37,199 bases of DNA, taken from positions 1-37,199 of the forward strand of contig MHHQ01000001.1 of NCBI GenBank assembly GCA_001817065.1, given 5' to 3'. The translations under genes were made by a program, and so were the position numbers. Positions 14,301-17,945 of the stretch are shown piece by piece. The notes under the pieces are model-generated. The model did not search any database and was not told the DNA's origin. It saw nothing but the letters and a program-made list of their open reading frames with translations. Within the stretch, counting starts at the first letter, position 1; each line of letters opens with the position of its first letter. The DNA is from Candidatus Andersenbacteria bacterium RIFCSPHIGHO2_02_FULL_46_16. GTDB lineage: Bacteria > Patescibacteriota > Andersenbacteria > UBA10190.

Positions 14301-15442
14301 CCAAGTGGTCTACCACCGTCACCTCTACTATCTCCTACGACAATCCGTACTCCCTGGACTTTGATGGGACGGATGATTATGTGAATGTGGGAAGCATAGC
14401 TCCACAAAATGCGTTTACTATTTCCGTTTGGGCTAAAAGGGACACGGTTTCCAGCACCTACGACGTAATTTACTCAACTAATGCCAATTACGCAGGTTTG
14501 ATAGTTTATGACAACGGCAGTATAGCTCTTTTGAATACAGACGGTTATGTCATTAAAACTTGGGTTAATGTCTGGACAGATAAGACAGAATGGCATCATA
14601 TTACTTATACCCAGAGCGCTACGGGTGCTAGTTCTCCTGTTGAGTTATTTTTTGATGGAGTAAGTGTTGGTTCAGATACTGTTACTACTGAAACATTAGA
14701 CAGTTTTACAATTGGTGAGTTTGTAACGTTATTTTCGGAAAGATACTTTGGTGGCACCCTCGACGACGTCCGCATCTACTCCGCCGCCCTCTCTGCCCCT
14801 GAAATAGCTAATCTCTCCGACGGCCACTACGCCAACGGTGACTCCGGTACTGCCACCTTCACCCTCAATGCTAACCTGGACATTAATAACTCACTCACTC
14901 TCCAATCCGGTATCCTCGACGTCTCCGCCACTCCTTACAACATCACTCTCGCCAAAGACTGGAACAATTATGGAGGAGCATCAAGCTTCACCGACCAGAC
15001 CGGCACCGTCACCTTAGACGGAACCAGCCAAACCATCCGTGGCACCACCACCTTCAATAACTTAACTGACCAGGAAACCACTTCAGACACTCTGACCTTC
15101 GAAACAGGCAAAACTCAAACCATCGCCGGCACCCTCAACTTCGATGGCGCCATCTCCAACCTCCTCTCCCTCCGTTCTAGCGTCCCCACCACCCGCTACA
15201 CCCTCGACGTCACCTCTCCCCAAACTCTTACCTACATTAACACTCAAGACTCTAACGCCTCCACCAGTGATATCACCTGTCTGGATACTACCTGTGTTAA
15301 CGGGGGAAACAACGACAACGCCGAAAGCACTCCCCATTGGGTCTTCACCGCAGTCGCTGCTAGAAGTCGTATCATGATCATCTCCCTCCTCAACAACCTC
15401 AACCTTTCCCCCCTGTCCACCTCGGAGGTAGACAATGGGTAG
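5330..15442 (+). CDS. Giant surface protein (~3,370 aa) with LamG modules and beta-repeats
   Basis: The N-terminus (KRELLKVAISSFLAFILTFSPILP) is a signal/anchor segment. Next comes a beta-rich opening domain (ITWTGAGSDNRW...PGADDVATF), a Pro/Thr-rich linker with repeated TPGVDGETPGVEE (residues ~450-890), an unusual segment at ~940-1180 (see the nested genes), a second opening-type domain (YWIGASGGSNNTASNWS, ~1200), and beta-helix-like repeats to ~1690. Four Concanavalin A-like LamG_3 modules follow, each starting GYWKFDEG or similar and ending DDVRIYSAAL or DDLKIYNHVL (about 1697-1911, 2081-2267, 2576-2790, 2961-3160). LamG folds usually bind sugars or proteins, so an adhesin or cell-contact role is inferred. 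No C-terminal anchor is seen; the last ~35 residues look like an out-of-register tail. ATG 5330 is chosen over TTG 5321. Confidence 0.85.
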   Translation: MSILPFKIDKRELLKVAISSFLAFILTFSPILPSFKLEHFKLLGALTSEASYITWTGAGSDNRWSNQENWNEHIVPGADDVATFNGTSIKDVLIENDISVAGIQIDEDYNGTVTLTSTQRITVGTDGITQKGGTFDGGQTPMIVYGSVKVMAGHFIAPKQDLEIKQHLAVFTDQFDHNTGTIYFTGGDQVIVGSVSLNNFIKQVTAYHNLQLQSGSLINIQGKLTLSGTILAPLDLRSSIDGQPASINAQGGADVSFVDVKDIINIGNIISCPDTCINSGNNNGWTLPSLPASIAPSIDQGLVSGVIDNVKKVVPVTNLLPPINAKPSQDQPSISPSISPEPGSEPLPETPATEEPVTGPPALGNPPQLSPLSGLFPAKPLVVETITTPGEEGVVSFDADQDPAFTLEFKPVDKAVIFQPIDAEIVSKEDNIEGRTILPSTTPAASPDAVETPSTGKTPGVDGETPGVEEVPASPGSTPGGYVSTSPGVKEGEEPSRVPVISPTPAVAGSITTTAGNTPGVDGETPGVKEAVTPSASPFSFLRNFFFASADAEETTPTPSPSASPATEPVAQTIVTTAALLDPDGALTSIKPIIQEVDGTTTISLAKPASNFRPGKYTLQVTVTQDGYISEAKQDFTWGVLAMNINQSTYQVGETAQLGFGVLDNYGRTICDAVLSLDITSPSGQTTTLHTPQDIQISPDCGGTTHTVLPDYQTAYIPDTTGTYNLLLTAQTKNGTRRMRQQLEATSDAPFVTKRESATRLYPPTEYSMSVTLTANQPFTGSIVEPVPPDFAITNISNNGELITEYKETPSTEDTAVVDTPGTGKTPGVDGETPGVEEAATAATPGVSAGPDSPGVEVGPTPAVEVRNSSTGKTPGVDGETPGVEEVLSPGVGDEAAPQVARQYIIWHDITLQANDSLTLTYTYDAPDISPEFYLLGPLQLIAANDKLSAAGNQKTAQSAVFGESNLTHNSGLSTYQQYSRANKSETAVSTPGVTDYFSSLSLALVGILPTIGSVKEDSQAQKHSSYSQVKQDENIVGIDSYHNYAGNITKLATHSTREISRPVVPSQSGISPSKACSTVAPNTICPRPMNTSASLSSLFNVHFQFMANSIVSLYHKIIPTAWAQEGAPSNTPDVSGTISPSYERGDQEGVSEASPSSVIENSNIENSLGIGHWSLGIPEDQVLWSEPHAWQLAADASLYWIGASGGSNNTASNWSTTNPTDCTGTPSGAAPGTSDIIIFDPDCDNNMALDVSESVAGVSFVIDYIGTVTQAASVTLTVGTSDYIQAGGTFVGGDSAITFNDAFTQSNGAFTVSSGTTTFIGSVTISGGTFNHNSGTIAVTGSSTTWNVSTSLTVNNFTINKTSSLSIATGDTIVVNGTTTLTNGIFGSIGGNGTLNAKGPISVAATFDGFTYGTSVFLIDGTGDQSFVIPNGAQLPIITLNNSLTTISFAAGATATMEGSFTLQAGTFTASSGTTQFASNVTITGGTFNHNSGTIAVTGSSTTWDVSTSLTVNDFTVSKGSSDTLTIADNDTIVVNGTTTLTDGLISQTTIPAAGSVAAQGDVTVGSLFDGGTATLTFAGSAAQTYTDSGGNEPDGDITINKPSGTVTLASAADWNVAGQDITITQGVLNLAGNALNMAAASLFTIEAEGTLALNGTETIPTIDTNNGTVMYNGTGEYNGLKAGDSYNNLIINNGLTGYWKLDDGTGTTTVSDSSGYRYGLTTTNGTAWESAAKPSLQYSNPYTLSFDGSDDYAIGSDFLDASDTADLSISGWFKRSSSDTDDTIIAKKNSDEASDLGWLLKLNDTSDTVNFTISDGANQYNLESTTAYTSTGWHHFTAVWDQDSAANSEIFLDGLDDNATDTGTIANIGDASNAVNFTLGAESDAGEPFHGYLDDLKIYNHVLSEQEINSLAAGSISPTGTGLQMLDANLDVNGDLTLNSGELDVSSSNYTINVAGAFENNGALFNPRTSTVTLDGTTGSHELQSGGQSFNNLTVSGNGGTWTLQDDLDVNGTYAQSNGTLNTNSTDNWTIHANDFDQTAGTFTPNTSTVVIDSASNQTIQAASSLYNLQTEDPTETSLVGYWKFDEGQGTTAADSSGSGNTGTLTNAPKWTTTVTSTISYDNPYSLDFDGTNDYLQSDYRLSSPFTLSAMVYSRDVTNINTWFYDHGTFLNFYNESSRFKIWAGSEISGTIPIANNTWYHVAVTYDGTTISQYVDGSLDVAADRSLTLGADFRLGYHSMGGRSWDGHLDDVRIYSAALSAPEIANLSDGHYANGDSGTATFTLNANLDINNSLTLQSGILDVSATPYNITLAQDWNNYSGASGFTDQTGTVTLDGTNQTIRGTTTFYNLTDQETSTDTLTFETGKTQTIAGTLNFDGASSNLLSLRSSVPTTRYTLDVTSPQTLTYVNAQDSNASTSDITCLTDTCVNGGNNDNAEASPHWAFFASFQAAVSGFWNIGTTWGGACSGSCTEGTDYPSSVNTATIPTYKVTLNGTAAASNLSVSSGGSLNLSGYDLTVANDFVLNPEGTLIAQGSETIPTIDTNNGTVMYNGTGEYNGLKAGDSYNNLIINNGLVSYWKFDDGTGTTVWSDSSGYGNHGTGAGATGANNTPQANANNAASLNFSNPYALDFDGTDDYITVPDSDSLDIGTNDITVTAWLKTSQTYGGVFHSLATSSCSANPGFNVRLVSGKLAGCIANSGSSTDQVVSGSLVNDGNWHHAVWVFDRDDKLYAFKDGVKYSGLTISSINGTVSNNETKYLGSLSGPSTYFNGLLDDVRIYNHALTEQEINTLAAGSISPTGTGLQMLDANLDVNGDLTLNSGELDVSSANYTITVAGSFDNNGALFNPRTSTVTLDGTSGSHELQSGGQSFNNLTVSGSGGTWTLQDDLDVNGTLAQSSGTLNTNSTDNWTIHANDFDQTAGTFTPNTSTVVIDSASNQTIQAASSLYNLQTEDPTESNLVGYWKFDEGQGTTAADSSGSGNTGTLTNAPKWSTTVTSTISYDNPYSLDFDGTDDYVNVGSIAPQNAFTISVWAKRDTVSSTYDVIYSTNANYAGLIVYDNGSIALLNTDGYVIKTWVNVWTDKTEWHHITYTQSATGASSPVELFFDGVSVGSDTVTTETLDSFTIGEFVTLFSERYFGGTLDDVRIYSAALSAPEIANLSDGHYANGDSGTATFTLNANLDINNSLTLQSGILDVSATPYNITLAKDWNNYGGASSFTDQTGTVTLDGTSQTIRGTTTFNNLTDQETTSDTLTFETGKTQTIAGTLNFDGAISNLLSLRSSVPTTRYTLDVTSPQTLTYINTQDSNASTSDITCLDTTCVNGGNNDNAESTPHWVFTAVAARSRIMIISLLNNLNLSPLSTSEVDNG
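6683..7990. repeat. In-frame palindromic micro-repeats in the surface-protein linker
   Basis: Short palindromes such as ACACCTGGTGT, ACACCAGGTGT, ACACCGGGTGT and CTCCTGGAG recur in clusters at 6697-6800, 6880-6912, 7795-7880 and 7945-8005. They mostly occur in a pair that reads TPGVDGETPGVEE. They keep the frame and sit only in the Pro/Thr-rich linker. Confidence 0.7.
8188..8217 (-). terminator. Intrinsic terminator of the antisense unit inside the giant gene
   Basis: On the minus strand: ACTGCGC-TCT-GCGCGGT followed by six T (plus-strand A at 8190-8195). A T tract also exists on the plus side (TTTTT), so it could act in both directions, which is odd inside a coding region. Confidence 0.65.
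8188..8256 (-). ncRNA. Short antisense RNA candidate inside the giant gene
   Basis: On the minus strand an extended -10 TGCTATACT (8262-8270) would give a ~65-70-nt RNA ending at the terminator. It contains AGGUU-GACA-AGCCU, a hairpin with the same GACA loop as one in the structured RNA at 3549. It may simply be the 3' untranslated tail of the two-gene antisense operon instead. Confidence 0.35.
8333..8458 (-). CDS. Small membrane protein (41 aa), antisense operon gene 2
   Basis: The ATG at 8458 follows the TAG of the upstream small gene by 2 nt, a typical coupled arrangement. The peptide begins MITINPDNV, has one strong transmembrane helix (VLILLYLAVGAMFLGLAIFF) and ends with a basic tail HATYRRQDPHKRK, obeying the positive-inside rule. 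No family is recognised. It lies entirely antisense to the giant surface gene, in the segment that looks inserted. The longer frame starting at 8533 overlaps gene 1 and is not preferred. Confidence 0.5.
   Translation of the reverse strand: MITINPDNVLILLYLAVGAMFLGLAIFFHATYRRQDPHKRK
8461..8661 (-). CDS. Small membrane protein (66 aa), antisense operon gene 1
   Basis: It begins MELAMNWKWTLKRLDKLADV (basic amphipathic start). Two hydrophobic segments follow: FIGLGQIVFGATVLQALLG and PLWLGTTGLLISLVLWVASL. Its ATG is exactly 6 nt after an extended -10 TGATATAGT, the same spacing as at 17634/17649, which supports a leaderless transcript. Gene 2 follows after 2 nt, and an intrinsic terminator closes the unit ~120 nt later. 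It is wholly antisense to the giant gene. Two-helix proteins of this size are common in CPR, but function is unknown. Confidence 0.6.
   Translation of the reverse strand: MELAMNWKWTLKRLDKLADVFIGLGQIVFGATVLQALLGEIPLWLGTTGLLISLVLWVASLVILPA
8668..8676 (-). promoter_or_regulatory. Extended -10 promoter of the antisense membrane operon
   Basis: TGATATAGT on the minus strand; GACACA and then the ATG of the 66-aa gene follow immediately, so the transcript would be leaderless. Confidence 0.55.
8819..8869. repeat. Low-complexity ATTGGGCATTGG repeat, in frame in the giant gene
   Basis: Tandem ATTGGGCATTGGTCATTGGG units, an intergenic-type CPR repeat, are translated here as SLGIGHWSLGIP. They mark the right border of the ~720-bp segment that looks inserted (about 8145-8870). 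Confidence 0.65.
10297..12665 (+). repeat. Internal duplication of the giant gene, unit 1
   Basis: Contains LamG modules 1 and 2 with beta-repeat spacers, from ETIPTIDTNNGTVMYNG to DSNASTSDITC and HWAFF. Spacers match unit 2 closely; the LamG cores do not. Confidence 0.85.
12937..15345 (+). repeat. Internal duplication of the giant gene, unit 2
   Basis: Same order as unit 1, with LamG modules 3 and 4. The stretch after module 4 (14759-14930) is identical to 12080-12251 in unit 1, about 172 nt, while the LamG core just before it is unrelated at nucleotide level. Confidence 0.85.
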
Positions 15443-15461
15443 GTAAACCCCCTTTACCCCT

Positions 15462-15482
15462 TGTACGTTCCTGGAACGTACA
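15462..15482. repeat. RAYT-type palindrome, copy 1
   Basis: Arms TGTACGTTCC and GGAACGTACA around one T. Confidence 0.85.
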
Positions 15483-15509
15483 TTGCCCCCACAACCCAAA
15501 TTAACCACA

Positions 15510-15530
15510 TGTACGTTCCTGGAACGTACA
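15510..15530. repeat. RAYT-type palindrome, copy 2
   Basis: Same palindrome, 28 nt after copy 1; the pair has the layout of a BIME (two REPs with a linker). Confidence 0.85.
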
Positions 15531-15574
15531 AAGGTAACATAGGTAATAAGATGCTGGTATAATTACATCAATAT

Positions 15575-15667
15575 ATGTATCGCAAATATCCAATTGAGTC
15601 CGGAGAGGTATATCATGTCATGAATAAAAGCAAAAGAAATGTTACTATTCAATCATGGTCGCTCTGA
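15575..15667 (+). pseudogene. Truncated 5' end of the RAYT transposase gene
   Basis: Reads MYRKYPIESGEVYHVMNKS, identical to the start of the gene at 16884 except for D8E, then runs out of homology and stops after 30 codons. Its promoter is intact, so it could now drive the downstream small ORF and HATPase gene. Confidence 0.8.
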
Positions 15668-15828
15668 ATGAAAAACCAATCAATGAGTGGATTAACAGGA
15701 ATGTCATTACTCAACCTCAAGCAGATACTATACTGACTGACTTAAAAGAGAATAAAAAAGAAAACACCTCAAATAAGCTTAGCCTTTCCCTTTTGCCGAA
15801 AATGTATCTTCCGTGGGTGTATGCCTAA
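15655..15828 (+). CDS. Small ORF (57 aa) upstream of the HATPase gene
   Basis: The ATG at 15655 gives MVALNEKPINEWINRNVI, then TQPQADTILTDLKENKKE, and ends in TAA 3 nt before the next start. The motif NEWI...ITQPQADTIL resembles the N-terminal helix of DUF2157-type membrane proteins, but the membrane part is absent, so it may be a remnant. Tight spacing to the HATPase gene argues for co-translation. Confidence 0.4.
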   Translation: MVALNEKPINEWINRNVITQPQADTILTDLKENKKENTSNKLSLSLLPKMYLPWVYA

Positions 15829-15831
15829 GAT

Positions 15832-16431
15832 ATGACAGACAATGCTTTATCATGGACTACCGTTGACATTGGCAGTGAACCACCCGCTGATTACTATTGT
15901 CCTACTCGCGATGTAGCCGATGGCCGATTACCAAAATTATTTGCCTTAGCTGTTCAAAATAGCCTTAGTGAGAATAAAGCCTCTCTTCTTACGGCTCTGG
16001 CTGCCGAGCTAACTGCCAACTGTTTCGATCATAATCTCGGTTCCTGGCGTGATATATTCGGCTGCTGGCTGTCGTTTCAATATGTAAATCAATCCCTTGC
16101 CATCGTCGTAGCCGATCGGGGGCAGGGGATACTTCAATCGTTGAAACATGTCGATGCTAATCTAAACTCGGACCATGATGCCTTAATTGTAGCTCTAACT
16201 AAACAAATAAGTGGTCGTTATCCCGAGCGTAGAGGTCGTGGGCTAAAATTCATCATGGCTTCACTCAACCAAGAATTTCCTCGGGCACGATTTATTATTC
16301 ATACTGGAGAGACAAGATTTGATGCCGTATTTCCCCTTGGAAATACTGACCTAGCCTCACTTTTAACCAACCCAAATAAAACAGTGTTAGGCACTTATGC
16401 AAAACTTGTAATAGTCAGTAATGTCAAGTAA
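15832..16431 (+). CDS. GHKL/HATPase_c ATP-binding protein (anti-sigma-factor/kinase-like)
   Basis: A 199-residue protein with an N-box ELTANCFDHN (residues ~63-72), G1 box DRGQGI (~98-103) and G2 box GRGLKF (~134-139): the Bergerat ATP-binding fold used by histidine kinases and RsbW/SpoIIAB-type anti-sigma kinases. There is no His-containing dimerisation domain and no transmembrane segment, so it is cytoplasmic and more like a stand-alone ATPase/switch protein. The next gene, 9 nt downstream, encodes a STAS-like protein. Together they resemble the partner-switching pairing of an HATPase with a STAS antagonist; that function is inferred from context only. The pair lies between the two copies of the 172-bp repeat. 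Confidence 0.75.
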   Translation: MTDNALSWTTVDIGSEPPADYYCPTRDVADGRLPKLFALAVQNSLSENKASLLTALAAELTANCFDHNLGSWRDIFGCWLSFQYVNQSLAIVVADRGQGILQSLKHVDANLNSDHDALIVALTKQISGRYPERRGRGLKFIMASLNQEFPRARFIIHTGETRFDAVFPLGNTDLASLLTNPNKTVLGTYAKLVIVSNVK

Positions 16432-16440
16432 GGTACCCGT

Positions 16441-16707
16441 ATGCGTATTGATATGAATCAATTTGGCCGATTTCTAATCTCTCGACCAGCCGGCCGCGAA
16501 GCCTTTCTGGCTGCCCGCGCCTATTCACTGCCCAAAAATACTAATGCAAAAATTGAGCTGGATTTCAGTCACGTAACTGTTCTCACCCCTTCCTGGATTG
16601 ATGAGTTTATGCACGGCTTAGAGCAGGAGTACAAGCCTGATCAAATAAAAGTCTTACCCACCAATAACTCCAGCGTCACTTTAGCGTTAAAGGCTATCCG
16701 CAACTAA
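16441..16707 (+). CDS. STAS-like protein (DUF4325 type)
   Basis: An 88-residue protein with IELDFSHVTVLTPSWIDEFM (residues ~39-58) and a terminal SVTLALKAIRN helix. This is the pattern of the STAS-like DUF4325 family, in which a hydrophobic strand ends in a turn carrying Ser/Thr-Pro-Ser followed by a helix. In partner switching the Ser at such a turn is phosphorylated by an HATPase kinase; whether that happens here is untested. It is a neighbour of the HATPase gene with a 9-nt gap and the same direction. The start at 16441 keeps the short N-terminal strand MRIDMNQFGRFLISRP. Confidence 0.75.
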   Translation: MRIDMNQFGRFLISRPAGREAFLAARAYSLPKNTNAKIELDFSHVTVLTPSWIDEFMHGLEQEYKPDQIKVLPTNNSSVTLALKAIRN

Positions 16708-16735
16708 CCAAACCACCGCAGGTTGACCCCCTATT

Positions 16736-16759
16736 ATGTACACCCCCCGTAGTGTACAT
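16736..16759. terminator. Hairpin after the HATPase/STAS-like pair
   Basis: ATGTACAC (16736-16743) and GTGTACAT (16752-16759) are exact complements around an 8-nt loop. There is no T tract; it partly resembles the TGTAC palindromes and may be a decayed relative. Confidence 0.4.
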
Positions 16760-16770
16760 GTTCTACCCTT

Positions 16771-16791
16771 TGTACGTTCCTGGAACGTACA
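16771..16791. repeat. RAYT-type palindrome, copy 3
   Basis: Arms TGTACGTTCC and GGAACGTACA around one T. Confidence 0.85.
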
Positions 16792-16818
16792 TTGCCCCCA
16801 CAACCCAAATTAACCACA

Positions 16819-16839
16819 TGTACGTTCCTGGAACGTACA
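16819..16839. repeat. RAYT-type palindrome, copy 4
   Basis: Second member of the pair upstream of the transposase gene. Confidence 0.85.
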
Positions 16840-16863
16840 AAGGTAACATAGGTAATAAGATGC

Positions 16864-16872
16864 TGGTATAAT
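16864..16872 (+). promoter_or_regulatory. Extended -10 promoter of the RAYT gene
   Basis: TGGTATAAT ends 11 nt before the ATG at 16884, so the transcript has almost no leader. Confidence 0.6.
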
Positions 16873-16883
16873 TACATCAATAT

Positions 16884-17558
16884 ATGTATCGCAAATATCC
16901 AATTGATTCCGGAGAGGTATATCATGTCATGAATAAAAGCATCGCTGGCTTCAAGATTTTCAATAGTGTGCAGGATTACAACCGCATGATGCAGCTCATT
17001 AGATTTTTTTCTCTTCCAAAACCACCCGCCAAATTTTCCTTATTTATTAATCGGGATATCCGAGTGCGACAAATTGGTTTTGAATCCACCGTAGTAGAGA
17101 TTTCTCAAACACAAAACAGTTCCATAAGACTTTTATCTTACTGTCTGATGCCCACGCACTTTCACCTTCTGGTTCAACAGTTGACTCCTAGTGGACTAAC
17201 CAATCTTTTACGTAAGACACTGGATGGTTATAGCCACTATTTTAATACTAAGTATAAGCGCCTTGGTCCGCTTTGGACCGGACCATTCAAGAACGTTTTA
17301 ATTGAAGACGATGAGCAGCTACTACACGTCACCAGGTATATTCATCTTAATCCCACCACCGCTGGTCTCGTTAAAAAACCGGAAGACTGGCCATACTCTT
17401 CTTACCGGGAATACATAACGCCGGATGAAGTTGAGCATCCTCTGACCAATCGAGCGGGGATTATCGACATGAAAGCCAGTGAGTATAAAGCATTCGTCAA
17501 TAACCAAAAAACTTACCAGCGCGAACTTGCCGTCATAAAAAAACAAATTCTGGAATAA
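16884..17558 (+). CDS. REP-associated tyrosine transposase (Y1/HUH, RAYT)
   Basis: A 224-residue Y1 transposase with HUH motif PTHFHLLVQ (His at ~92 and 94), the tyrosine-bearing helix YSHYFNTKYKRLGPLW, and the conserved tail RYIHLNPTTAGLVKKPEDWPYSSYREY (written as two parts: RYIHLNPTTAGL and WPYSSYREY). These enzymes cut single-stranded DNA at palindromes. The TGTACGTTCC palindromes on both sides of the gene (two before, one after) are the expected substrates, giving a complete RAYT-REP unit. The N-terminal YPIDSGEVYHVMNKS is the family's typical start. Such proteins are usually domesticated and do not move as full IS200 elements, but the duplicated 5' end here suggests activity. Confidence 0.88.
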   Translation: MYRKYPIDSGEVYHVMNKSIAGFKIFNSVQDYNRMMQLIRFFSLPKPPAKFSLFINRDIRVRQIGFESTVVEISQTQNSSIRLLSYCLMPTHFHLLVQQLTPSGLTNLLRKTLDGYSHYFNTKYKRLGPLWTGPFKNVLIEDDEQLLHVTRYIHLNPTTAGLVKKPEDWPYSSYREYITPDEVEHPLTNRAGIIDMKASEYKAFVNNQKTYQRELAVIKKQILE

Positions 17559-17566
17559 TCATCTCT

Positions 17567-17607
17567 ACTAACCCTTTGTACGTTCCTGGAACGTACAAAG
17601 GGTTAGT
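17567..17607. terminator. 41-nt perfect palindrome after the RAYT gene
   Basis: Two exact 20-nt arms around T 17587, with the TGTACGTTCC core and outer arms ACTAACCCTT and AAGGGTTAGT. It can be both the right-end REP and a terminator; there is no T tract beyond the stem. Confidence 0.75.
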
Positions 17608-17633
17608 GAGGTGGGAACTCTCTGCTCTGCTTG

Positions 17634-17642
17634 TGATATAAT
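17634..17642 (+). promoter_or_regulatory. Extended -10 promoter, leaderless start
   Basis: TGATATAAT, then TTTGTT, then the ATG of the 98-aa gene, so transcription should begin at or within a base or two of the start codon. Confidence 0.6.
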
Positions 17643-17648
17643 TTTGTT

Positions 17649-17945
17649 ATGCTCGCTGATTGGATCTTAAAGATATTAGGTACTGATCCCTCTGAATTTC
17701 CTCGACCAGAAAATAAATGGCCAGTAATTTTCGCCGACCTGACAGACCTGCTCGTGCCAGTCGTCATTACAGGGCTTTTTATATTACCTTTACTAATTAT
17801 CAAATTCCGGAAAAACCCCTTCACAGCCTTGAATGTTATTCTTGCTGTAATTATCGGCGCCCTACTGGCTTACGGCGCGTGGTGGCTCAACGAATGGTCG
17901 TACGGTTATGGTCAGGCCGTTATTTTCCGCGCCATCTATGAGTAA
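17649..17945 (+). CDS. Small membrane protein (98 aa)
   Basis: Two transmembrane segments: DLLVPVVITGLFILPLLII (~31-50) and ALNVILAVIIGALLAYGAWW (~60-79). An amphipathic start MLADWILKILG precedes them. No family is recognised; proteins of this shape (two helices plus aromatic tail) are frequent in CPR next to secreted enzymes. Its last codons overlap the next gene (ATGAGTAA contains the start of one and the stop of the other), so the two are translationally coupled. Expression appears to come from the extended -10 just upstream. Confidence 0.7.
   Translation: MLADWILKILGTDPSEFPRPENKWPVIFADLTDLLVPVVITGLFILPLLIIKFRKNPFTALNVILAVIIGALLAYGAWWLNEWSYGYGQAVIFRAIYE

Larger units (their letters stand above)
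15461..15632 (+). repeat. 172-bp direct repeat, left copy (5' end of the RAYT gene)
   Basis: Differs from 16770-16941 at a single position by my reading. It contains two copies of the TGTACGTTCC palindrome, the extended -10 promoter and the first 19 codons of the transposase. After the repeat the sequences diverge abruptly. Confidence 0.9.
16770..16941 (+). repeat. 172-bp direct repeat, right copy
   Basis: Same as 15461-15632 but continuous with the intact RAYT gene, so this is the original context. Confidence 0.9.

Noticed and set aside
10420-14810. Diversity-generating retroelement acting on LamG modules
   Set aside because: No reverse transcriptase and no template repeat with adenine-specific changes; cores differ wholesale.
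15461-17607. CRISPR array from repeated TGTACGTTCC palindromes
   Set aside because: Repeats are 21 bp, irregularly spaced, tied to a RAYT gene, with no regular spacers or cas genes.
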